Of a stretch of 64,000 nucleotides of DNA, positions 37,400-47,352 are shown one piece after another. Each line of letters starts with the position of its first letter. Position 1 is the stretch's first letter. The notes beneath the pieces are model-generated. The model did no database searches, was not told where the DNA came from, and saw only the letters and a program-made list of their open reading frames with translations. The position numbers were made by a program, and so were the translations under genes. Origin of the DNA: Larix kaempferi (Eukaryota > Streptophyta > Pinopsida > Pinales > Pinaceae). Location of the stretch: the NCBI GenBank assembly GCA_027924585.1, contig BSBM01000965.1, positions 682,001 to 746,000 on the forward strand, written 5' to 3'.

Positions 37400-40300
37400 A
37401 TGGGCAATAAGAGAAAACGTCAAAGAAAAGCTGATCGTAAACGTGATGATGATGATAATAGAGAGAAACAAAAACTCAGATATATTGCCAAAAAACAAAG
37501 GGTTGCAGAAACGGAAGAGAGAACTATTGAAGATATAAACACAGATTTACATGATAATGTTGAAGAGATGGAAATTGAAAATAGAGTACAAGAAGAACAA
37601 ATTGAAGTTGAAAAGAACATTGTAGAAGATGTAAATAGTGATTTACATGCTAATGTCGATGAAGTCAATATTGAAGATCAAGTTCAAGATCCAGAAATTG
37701 GACCTGGTATGTATATATCATATATTTTCCAAATTAATTTTTTTATAATGAATTTTATTTTTTGATATATATGTTAAATTAAATTTAACTTGATGTATAG
37801 GTACTTTTACTATTGATGATGAAATGTTAGAAGACATTGATTGCGACAAATATGGAGAAAAACTACCAATACATGTCGCACGATATTGTGCTACAAAAAT
37901 TTATGATGAAGTTCTCAAGGATTACTCAATAGCAGGACAAGCACAAATTTTGAAATGTTTATTAGTGTCCAAGAAGTTAGAAGGTGCTACATCATTATTG
38001 GGTATTCACAAAACGACAAAAGAGTCTAAATTGAAACAAAATGTGATGGAAAATATAGGTGATGCAATAAAAAAATTTGAAAAATCTAGGAAGAAAGATA
38101 TCAGTGCTGCACGTAAAGCAATTCATACAGCAATTCTTTCAGCTAGTACTAAACAAAAGCGTTTGACAACAGAACTAGCAAAAGCAGTTGGAACATCAAG
38201 AAAGACATTATACAAACATAGCAAATTCAGAATGCAAATAGATGAAAATAATGAACTTGCTTGTTGGGCAATTATTTGTAGACAACCTTACAAAGATAGA
38301 TTAGGAGCAGGTGTTAAAGATATTGTACGAGAATATTGGTTGGAACATGCTCGAGTTTCACCAAATTCAAGAGATGTGATACGCAAAAGAATATCACGAA
38401 ATGTATATGAAAGCCAGCCAAAACATATAATGGACATGACACAAGTACAATTGTTCAATAAATTCAAGGAAGATCATCGTGGAATTAATATATCAATCAC
38501 TACATTTGTGCAACAAAAACCATGGTATGTTCGACCTATAACTATACGTGATACATGTTGTTGCCATTATCATGTGCAATTTCAGTTATATTATGACACG
38601 TTTCTTGAATTTGGTAAAATGTTTTGGACAAATTCACCACCTCCGTCGACGATACGTGAATTCATATCTCAAATTTTATGTGAGAGAAATCACGATGAAG
38701 TATTTTATTCAAAGAAATGTGTCAATGGAAAACATTGTCATCATTGTGGAAATTTGGTGCTATTCCACAATAAATATCCTATTGATAATGATCAATCGTT
38801 GTCAAATGTAAATGTTGATTGGAGGAGATACAAATACATCAACTATAGTACAAGTTCTAGTGATTCACATTCCAAAAGAATTGATTTGCTAGAAGACAAG
38901 ATATGCGTCACAGATTTTCTCAAAAAATTTGAAAGCAAAATTTAGAAATACACCCAGCATTCACATAGAGCACGATGGCAAGATCTTCAATTCAAACAGT
39001 CTCGTGAAATTTTTCCACCCGGAACAATTTTGTCGGTGGTTGATTTTGCTGAAAACTATACATTTGCTGCACAAAAAGAGATACAGAGTGAATACTATTA
39101 CTCTGACCAAGTTTCGATATTTGTCCATATTGTATATAGACATTCTCAACAGGATGTTGATGGCATTGAAAGCACATGTGACAATCGAGATGTGATTAAA
39201 GAATATCACTTCTATATCAGCGATGATCGTACACACGATACACATTTTGTTCAACATTGTATAGAAAATATTTTCTACGACTCACTGAAAAAATGCGAAG
39301 TCAAATTCAATGAGCATTGGATATGGTCTGATGGATGTGCGGGTCAATTTAAATCTTCACGATCATTTTTTTGGTTATGTCGACTTCACAAAGCGCTGAA
39401 CATTAAACATCACTGGAATTTCTTTGAAACTGGGCATGGAAAAGGTGAGCATGATGGTGCAGGAGCATGCGTGAAAAGAGCACTTCGAAGATGGAAAATG
39501 AACTATTCTTCTGCACGGTTTCATTCAGCTGCAGAGGTTGTCCAATGGTGTCAATTAAATCTAAACCATGATTATAATCAACAATCAAAAGATGTGCGCA
39601 GGTATGTCCACTATTTTTTTAATTTATATTATTTCTTGAAATTTAAAAAAATGTATGTACTAACATAAGTACATGTACACTAGTTCATTAAAAGTTGTTC
39701 TTTGAAAATGATTCATCATTTACTGTGTAGGTTTTTTTGGCTTGTTGGGATCCAAGATATAAATAGATCAATACCATATGACGCTAGCACCATACATGGG
39801 ACTAGAGATCTTCACTCTATTCAAACAAAATCATTTCACAACGTGTTTGCATTTGACAGTAGAAAGCAATCATGCTTTTGTCATATTTGCATTGAAAATG
39901 TTGAGTCTACAAAAGTTTGTGAAAACATAACAAACAACTACGTAAAAGCTTGGAGACACACAGAGATTAATCCAAAAGGAAAAATGCCACTGGCAAGTGT
40001 AGAAGAATTAGAATCAGAAGAAATAGCAATATCATCTGATGGTGATAGAATTTCAGATCTCGTCAGAGAAGGTAATAAACTTGTTCCTGACTTTTAAGTT
40101 AATTGTTCATTCTAGTCCATCGCCATAAGTATAGTCAATTTAATTCATTTAAATACACTAACACCAATTATAACTTGCGCAGGAGATGTTTTCGCTGTGA
40201 TTGCACCTGTAGACAACGAAGAAAATGTCAAATATTATTTGATGCGATGCACTGAAGGAAAAATGAAGTTATTGGAGGACTACAACGACAACGGATTTAC

Positions 40301-40550
40301 ATACGAAAGAGGATCCATCATTTTAAAAGGCTACTTTTTTCAGCAGACGCATATGACTAAAAATTATGTCTACTTCCAAGATTATGAGCCCGATGTTATA
40401 TGTTGTCAGTATAGTCATTTAGTATGTGCATCTCGAATAAAGTTGGTACAAGTTCCATCAAAAAAACAGTTAAAAACCAAAAAATGGAAACTATCCATAT
40501 GTGACCATGAACGGATAGTTGAAGATGGCATTCCATTGCGATGTTTTTAA
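37400..40550 (+). CDS. DDE-type transposase-like protein, four coding exons, one in-frame stop
   Basis: Coding exons 37,400-37,706, 37,801-39,601, 39,731-40,071 and 40,183-40,550 all have GT...AG borders and join in phase, totalling 2,817 nt (939 codons). The start MGNKRKRQRKADRKR looks like a nuclear localisation signal. A helix-turn-helix-like stretch (LTTELAKAVGTSRKTLYKHS) lies near residues 224-243. A Cys/His-rich region (DTCCCHYHV, then KKCVNGKHCHHCGN) lies near 345-410. The core has VDFAENY (Asp about 517), WSDGCAGQFKSS (Asp about 613) and GHGKGEHDGAG (Glu/Asp about 652-654), a plausible acidic triad of an RNase H-like fold. The last exon looks like a small beta-rich domain. A TAG at 38,943-38,945 (codon 484) interrupts exon 2 just before the core; the frame is open on both sides. 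From memory, uncharacterised animal proteins share the DFAENY/DGC.Q/HGK pattern. The superfamily name is not known to me. Confidence 0.75.
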
Positions 40551-42431
40551 CTACATATCAAAAATAAATTGATCAGATATATTTTTGTTCATGTATATTT
40601 TTGTCCATGTATCAAAATTGTTGTGCACAGTATATTTTTTCATTGAGTTTTTATGAATATTTTCTGAATATAAGAACTTACATTGTTGTACTTTAACATG
40701 CTTAAAAATGAATTCAAATATAATTTGAGGATTCAAAAGTACTTTATTCGGGTCTCCATATGTCTATTAGACCACTAAGGGATGAGATAACGGATATGGC
40801 TATCCCCACTCTGCCCCGAATTTTTACTTTTGATTGATTGATGCCAACGAAAAATCACAAAAAAACCTATTAAATTTTTTATTCTTTTAATCCATCGAAC
40901 ATGTTTCTTTAATATACTTCACCATAAATATGATCTGAATGAATTTTTTAAAACAAGTTGTTAATAATATATCTTTCACATGTAAGTTCACATAACTGAA
41001 ATCATGGCAAATGAAGATAACAATCATTTGATTTTTAATCACAAACAAGAATTTCTGGATTGTGAAGCTTATGCTAAATTAAAGTAATGATTATTTACAA
41101 CAAATCGATAAAAATTCATCGAATTGTTGTCTAAAATTCATTGCTCTAACTTAGCATAAGCTTCACAATCCGGAAATCTTCACTTGTGATTAAAAAACAA
41201 AAAATCATTAGCCATGATTTCAACATTTAGAAATTCACGAACTACAAAGCACCTGAACAATGAACATATGAAAAACATTAGTTAAATTTTAAAATTTACA
41301 TATGCATATCAAACAATAAACATATAAACAACATTAATTAAAATTTAAAATTTATATATGAATCAAACTACCAAAAACTTGAAACTTTTATCAAACAATT
41401 CATACATTTTCTATCAAAAATTCATATCATTTCATTTCTTTACATTTTAGCATCCCATTTCTTAGTTCATTTTAAACCTTCATTCTTATGGTTCAATACT
41501 TTCTCAACATTCATTCTTTTCATAACATTTCTTAACATAACAGAATGAATTTTTTTTACAAATTCAACATTTCCTAACTTTAAATTGCACCTATCAAATG
41601 TCTCAATGTTTCATCATAACAACATTTTAATAACATTTATTCTCAACATAACAAATTGAAAACATTCCTTTTTCCATAACACCTCCCATTCGTTCTTTCC
41701 CAACATTCATTTTTCTGTAACACCTCCCATTCATTTTTTCCCAACATTGATCCTTACCATAACATTCATTCTCAACATTGAACATTTCTTAACTTAGATT
41801 AACATTTTAAACATTCCTAACACCTTCCATTCATTCTTTCCCAACATTCATTCTTCCATAACATTCATTCTCATCATTCAACATTTCCTAACTTCATAAC
41901 ATTCATTCTCATCATTCAACATTTCCTAACTTCATAACATTCATTCTCATCATTCAACATTTCCTAACCTTGGGTTGCACCTATCAAGACATTTTAAACA
42001 TTCATGCAAAACATATTATAAACATTATCAAAACATTTTAAATATTCATGCAAAACATATTATAAACATTTTACCAAATGAGAAATAATTAACATGTACT
42101 CACGTATATAATCCAAAAAAAAGTCAATGAACATGTGAGTTCAATGTACATATATATATAATCAAAAAATAAATACCCTCCATGTTCAAAACAACTACAA
42201 TATATATATATCAACAAAAACAATAAAGTCTGAACCACTATCCATCTGGACCAATATCTTTCCACTATTTTCCACTAGAACCTTCCCTGGGACTCAACTC
42301 AACCTACAATACACCAAAAAACCAAATTACAAATTTAGATCATAAATTATTTAAACAATTTTAAACTAAATTCAAGATATTAAGATATTAAACTCATCTA
42401 AAAAACAATTCAATTATTAAAAAAATCGTAC
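40551..42431. repeat. AT-rich spacer between the convergent genes, with short tandem repeats
   Basis: No gene. 41,440-42,000 is full of AACATTCATTCT-like units, including three near-identical 38-bp copies (41,857-41,960). An imperfect inverted pair occurs at about 41,045-41,085 and 41,150-41,180 (GATTGTGAAGCTTATGCTAA and its complement). A candidate last exon of the accessory gene lies at about 42,264-42,307 on the minus strand. Confidence 0.7.
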
Positions 42432-44484
42432 ATCAAATTCTTTGAATGCATGTCCACCACTTTTTTCCACTAGAGCCTTCCCTTTGGCTCCAAAGGATCT
42501 CAAAGAGCCAAGCTGCAACATGTACAAAAACAATTTTCAAATAAATCCAAAAAATATAAAACATTAAACTTATATCAGAGATCATTTCTAGTTCAACAAA
42601 ATTACCTCGGTGCCAATATCTGCATTCATTAAAGACCCCACATCTTCACCCCCAATTTCCAAATGGTCTTTTCCCTAAAATTTAAATTTTGTTAATAAAT
42701 AAAACATAGTAGATACAAATAATAAATTAAGCAATTAACTTAAAACCAAAACAAAAAAATTAAAATCATTAGCTCACAAGAGATGGTAAATCATCTAAAA
42801 AGTTGGAATCGAAAGAAATTTGCATAGATAAGTCAAATTAACAATAAGATACATTGATATTTATTAAAATTCAAACAAACAAAAAAAATATCAAGTTCAA
42901 TCATAAACATTACAATTAAAATACCTCTCCAAAGCGCTCTTCATTTTGACTAGGTTGCTCTTGGTTTTGACTACTGGAGACTCAAAAATTATGTGCATTT
43001 AACATTCTAGAAAACTACAAACAAAATACATTTGCTTAATATATCTATTACTATGTAGCAAAAAATTCAATTCAAAATGAATAATAAAAAATCAAATAGA
43101 TTGTCATAGCATAATCAACAAACCTCTCCCATGCTCGATGTGTCATTGGATAACACATCTGAAGCTATATCTCGACAAGACTTAGCATAATCCCTGAGAT
43201 CATCAATGCTCAATGCATCTACCTCGTCATTCATCTTGTAAACAAAACTTTGACGAACAATAGCACGAGCCCTCTCTCGACCCAAACCAACTTCTACTCC
43301 AACAAGAGCTGATGCTAAACCATCACCTACCATTTCCCTTGCAACTGTCCCTAGTTGGGATGTGGTCTCCATCTCTGATCTTAAAGCCACAACCCTCGGT
43401 GGACGAGGTATCTCAGGTGGAGGTTGTATAGTCGTAGGGTCTCTAAGAGCACCTTTTCGATTATAAATTTGACCCTTTCCAACTCCATAAAAGTCAGAAG
43501 GAACATCAATATAGTTAGGCTTCATACCTAAAAAAAACTCCGCATAAAAAAATCTAGCAAAATAATTAGGAACCTCATCGTTCCAAGGAAATCGACCATA
43601 AGCTGCAAGAAATCGATCATATATTAAATGTGCAATTTGGGGATGCTTGAAATATTGCACTTTCAACATTTTTCGCTTAAGGCCTTCTTTGAAATTGAAC
43701 ATTGAATTGGCTTGTTCTCTGGTGACTCTCTCCTTCACAACCTCCCACTTGTCTGGACCCATAACTTGGTCCCTTCGCATCCGCATCAAATGAACAAAAC
43801 CATTCGTAGTTGGTCCAAGTTCCTCGTATGTATCAATGAATTTTTGCAAAGACCCCAAAACAATCTCTAGACTTTGTCGACTCTCTGGAGGGAGATCCAA
43901 AGAACAAAGATCATTGTTCAACCTGTCATAGTGGGATCTACAACTTTCAAGAATAGTTTGTTGCACAACACCTTCCCATGGAAGCTCATCAGGTAAATCA
44001 GATGGATAAGTTGATATGGGTGTACACCCCTCAGCTAGTGGAACATATGTTGTCCTAGCTCTAGTAGGATCTTCGGGACCCTGCTCTCTACCTACACCTA
44101 TTCCATCATCTACAATCCTATCTTGATCTTCCTCTCGCTCTGTCGAATTACGCACATCTTCTGAACTTCGCTCTGCTTCAAATATAACCGTAGTCAAGAA
44201 TTAATCTTGTCCATAAATTCGAAACACAGAAAAATACAAATTATACATTATTAAACATTAATGTTCATACCAACAGAAGGTTGAGATCGACGCTCTCCCA
44301 TAGAAGACGAAGGAGAATCATTTGTACCCCTTTCAACTCGTTGGTGATCAGATGACTGTGACCCATACAATAAACTCAAACCCCGCGGCGAATTCGACAA
44401 CCTCTGACTACCAATTGGAACACCAATTCCTGATGAATGTGATGACCTCCTACGCTTTCCCTTCAAAGACTCCACTCTTTCCAT
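42432..44484 (-). CDS. accessory gene of the DNA transposon candidate, function unknown
   Basis: Exon 1 (44,484-44,271, starting MERVESLKGKRRRSS, Ser/Arg-rich) joins exon 2 (44,172-43,124) through a GT...AG intron in phase, giving 421 codons. Exon 2 encodes a helical globular domain (LPWEGVVQQTILESCRSHYD, QSLEIVLGSLQKFIDTYEEL, then YDRFLAAYGRFPWNDEVPNY) followed by a Gly/Arg-rich helical tail. Small downstream exons look likely: about 42,925-42,973 (phase not resolved), 42,674-42,606 (23 codons, in phase) and 42,512-42,432. A 5' untranslated exon may lie at 46,040-45,942, with donor CAG followed by GTATCT. I recognise no domain. It converges on the transposase gene inside the same palindrome-bounded unit, which suggests a second transposition protein. 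Confidence 0.6.
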
Positions 44485-45159
44485 TTGATATAATTTCTAA
44501 ATTTACACAAACATTAACATATTGAAATTGTACATGACTATTTTACAAGAATAAAGCTATATTTGATAAAAAAGCTACAACAAAATGTCAATCCCTCTCC
44601 TAACTCTAATTAATTAACTAAAATTCCTTACCATCACTCCTTTTGCAACATAAAGATATACTTAATAATCATTTCATTATCAAATATAAGTTATAACACG
44701 GTCAATTGTAGTAGTATAGTAACCTTAAAAAAATTTAATCCAACAAATATGGTTGAATTATATATCTCAATGAACAAACATCCCACTAAATATATATATA
44801 CACCCTCATTAAAAGATTTCTAGTTTATATTTATGATAAAAATATTTACACATTTAAGTTGTACACGTTAATTCTACAAACTTAAAACATATCTCTTAAA
44901 CATTTGAATACAAAATGTAGAGCTGCCTAAAATAGTATAACTTAATTTTTTTTTTTATGTTCCTCTACTAACTCTAAGAACACTATTGCACCATAAATAT
45001 AACATTAATAATCATCTCATAATCAGTTAATTGTAATAGTATAGTAACCTTCCAAATTTTTCAATGTTCACTTATGTTTTCATTCTATATTTCAATAAAC
45101 AAACATATCTTAATATTTATTAAAAAAAATAACTCAGAACTTACAACTGCTAATTTTTA
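44485..45159. other. AT-rich sequence upstream of the accessory gene
   Basis: No ORF or repeat that I can support. It is probably part of a 5' intron if the untranslated exon at 45,942-46,040 is real. Confidence 0.4.
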
Positions 45160-45625
45160 AGTGACTTTCTTCATGAACTCTGCTCATGAATAGTGCTCAT
45201 GAACAGAGCTCATGAACAGAACATGTTCATTCTTTGTTGTGAGATCATATCCCAGAGTTGGATAGTAGTAGGACAATGCACAAAAAGGTGTTCAACAACC
45301 TTAAAAAGAAGAGTAATCATCATGTTCAAGCATAGTACTTGCACAGACTCTTGTTATCTCAATAGTGTTATGGAACCTAAATATTAATGGGAATACTAGT
45401 ACAGGTAACACCAATCATCAGGGAATCTGAAACAGTAGGTATAAGCTTGTACATATGTTCATGAACAGAGTTCATGGACTCTGTTCATGGCTCTGTTCAT
45501 GAACAGAGTTCATGAACTCTGTTCATGGACTCAGTTCATGAACTGAGTCCATGAACAGAGTCCATGAACTCTGTTCATGAACAGAGTCCATGGACTCAGT
45601 TCATGAATAGAGTTCATGGACTCCG
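45160..45625. repeat. palindrome cluster of TTCATGAA type
   Basis: Dense copies of GTTCATGAAC and GTTCATGGACTC alternate with CAGAG/CTCTG spacers, at 45,167-45,225 and mainly 45,460-45,625. Around 45,535-45,545 the copies nest into a near-perfect inverted repeat several tens of bases long, centred on AGTTCATGAACT. The composition differs completely from the CGGCCG clusters, but the organisation is the same. Confidence 0.85.
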
Positions 45626-45744
45626 CATAAAAACCGACATCCTATAAGTTAAAATTAAATATAAAAAATTTAAACCATGTAATTTTAATCCCTATACCAA
45701 ATATTTTTTTTTATTTTCTCCTATTACCAACAACTCTTGACCAA

Positions 45745-45825
45745 AGTTCTAGACCTCTGCTCAAGAGCAGAGTTCCAGACCTCTGCTCAAGAGCAGAGTT
45801 CTAGAACTCTGCTCAAGAGCATAAA
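45745..45825. repeat. palindrome cluster of GCTCAAGAGC / TTCTAGAA type
   Basis: Three copies of CTCTGCTCAAGAGCAGAGTT-like sequence are separated by CCAGACC or CTAGAA. The central part, around AGAGTTCTAGAACTCT, is a perfect palindrome. This is a third palindrome family within 1.2 kb, inside the same element. Confidence 0.82.
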
Positions 45826-45941
45826 AATAATTGTGAAAAGATAAACATTCAAATTTTAATCCTCGCCAAATATTTCTTTTAATTTCATTCAAATTACAAC
45901 ATTTTTTTATCAAAGAAGAAGTTTCTGAAACGTTAGATACC

Positions 45942-46680
45942 TGTATCCAAACAAGTAGTGAAGAGATCGTCAATCCACGACGCCGCGACGCTTCAATCCA
46001 CCAGCTCCCCAACCACGAAGTAGATCCTTCACAAAGCAACAAATAATGTTAGCGGCTAAAACCTATAACATACGACAACAGAATCAGAACGACACAACTG
46101 ACCGGAAAACGTACCTTCCAATGACGAGCTATCCACCCTGCACACAAAACCGCAACATCGACGACGCAGCAATACAACCGAACAAACCTGCCAACCAAAC
46201 ACATTTCACAGGACCATTACAACACAAAGAAATGTGTATACATCAACTTTAAAACTCGAAAACCAAAATCCACTGACAAACGTTACTTACCCTCGCAGCG
46301 CTTAACTCCACGTCGTAACACCGATCAGCACCCAAACAAATATTTCTAACTTATAGATTCACCTGGCAACCTCGTTGACGAACACAGCTTCCACAACTGC
46401 CACAGGAAGTTACAACATCTGCAAACCAAGCAGCGAACGCGGCGGTGCAACAGCGTCCCTTAACAGGTTGAACGCAACAGGAATTATCGGCAGCGGGTCA
46501 TGGAGCAACAGCCGTGGGGCAACAGAAAGTAGCAGCAGCCAATCGTGGAGTGGAAGCGGATCATCGAGCAAAACGGATCGTGGAGCAACAGCATAGACAT
46601 AGGGTGGCGAAATATCGACTGCGGGCCCGGTTGCGGGGTCCAAATATTTCCAGCAGGGACTGCCAAATGGCGGCCGATGC
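45942..46680 (-). promoter_or_regulatory. possible promoter and 5' untranslated region of the accessory gene
   Basis: GC-richer than its surroundings, with a good minus-strand splice donor at 45,941 (GGATACAG followed by GTATCT). A possible second donor lies near 46,112 (GGAAG followed by GTACGT). 46,480-46,640 holds imperfect repeats of GGAGCAACAG. No TATA box was identified with confidence, and transcription is inferred only from splice-like signals and position. Confidence 0.35.
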
Positions 46681-46700
46681 TGGGTTTTTATGCAGAAATA

Positions 46701-46985
46701 TAGTTCGGCCGAACACTTCTTCGGCCGAACAATTATTCGGCCGAATAATTGTTCAGCCGAAGAAGTGTTCGGCCAAACAATTATTCGGCCGAATAATTGT
46801 TCGGCCGAATAAACTATTGCCCAAATTTTTTTTTTCGTCCGGCTGCTGTTTGCACAAATTTCAAGGATCCCCGTTAAACTAAACGGAGAACTGTTCGTGG
46901 TTATTCGGCCGAATAACCTCTACATTATTCGGCCGAAGAATGTAAATTATTCGTCGAATAATAAATATTATTCGGCCGAATAACT
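46701..46985. repeat. right palindrome clusters (TTCGGCCGAA type)
   Basis: About eleven copies of TTCGGCCGAA (some with one mismatch) lie in two groups, 46,701-46,812 and 46,901-46,985. The first group is itself nested: from about 46,703 to 46,780 the sequence is a ~78-bp palindrome with two mismatches, centred on ATTCGGCCGAAT and containing ACACTTCT and AGAAGTGT in opposite arms. Such a sequence could extrude as a cruciform. The matching left cluster is shorter and less regular. Confidence 0.88.
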
Positions 46986-47039
46986 TCCGCTAAGACGGTT
47001 TTGCACTAGTTTCTCACGAAAGTGTTACCCACATTCACG

Positions 47040-47352
47040 TTTTCACCCATGTCGCAGTTGCCGGAAAATATGTTGCAGCCGCCGGAAAAGATGTTGCAGC
47101 TACCGGAAAAATTGTTGCAGCTGCAGGGTTTTTTTTTTTTTTTTTTTTTTAAGGGAAAAGGAAAATGCATCTCAGGACTGCACAGGGCGACTCTCGTTTG
47201 ACAGGCCCAATCCGGTCATTCTCCTGGCGCTCCCCTGGGAATTTTTGAAAAATAACAGCAAACGAAAAGATCAAATGCAAAGAGAAAAACAATAATTATA
47301 CGCTACAGCATGAAATTATTTATGTACAGTAACTTAAAATGCGATTTTCAGT
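47040..47352 (-). repeat. broken 3' edge of Athila-type element A2
   Basis: Three ~24-bp copies of a unit with GTTGCAGC and CCGGAAAA (47,050-47,130) correspond to the A1 minisatellite. A T22 run follows (47,129-47,150). 47,160-47,340 is recognisably homologous to A1 around 5,920-6,120 (for example GGCCCAATC and ATTATTTATGTAC). The 3' ORF, polypurine tract and 3' LTR expected further left are absent; the DNA transposon candidate lies there instead. Confidence 0.65.

Larger units (their letters stand above)
35921..46985. mobile_element. candidate large DNA transposon with palindromic ends and two convergent genes
   Basis: Clusters of TTCGGCCGAA-type palindromes occur at the left (35,921-35,986 and 36,021-36,040) and right (46,701-46,812 and 46,901-46,985), and essentially nowhere else in the window in this form. 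Between them lie a plus-strand transposase-like gene, a minus-strand accessory gene, subterminal tandem repeats and two more palindrome families. Because the repeats are themselves palindromes I could not fix exact ends, terminal inverted repeats or a target-site duplication. The right end lies between about 46,985 and 47,045, where A2 sequence begins. The left end could be further left if the promoter at 34,843 belongs to it. The superfamily is not identified. Confidence 0.62.

Noticed and set aside
46375-46882. Plus-strand Ser/Gly/Thr-rich open frames near the right palindromes
   Set aside because: Low-complexity repeats of GGAGCAACAG run into the palindrome array; no start context or domain supports a gene.
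35921-46985. Helitron as an explanation for the large element
   Set aside because: No Rep/helicase coding, no 5' TC or 3' CTRR hairpin end was seen, and the transposase-like core fits a DDE enzyme better.
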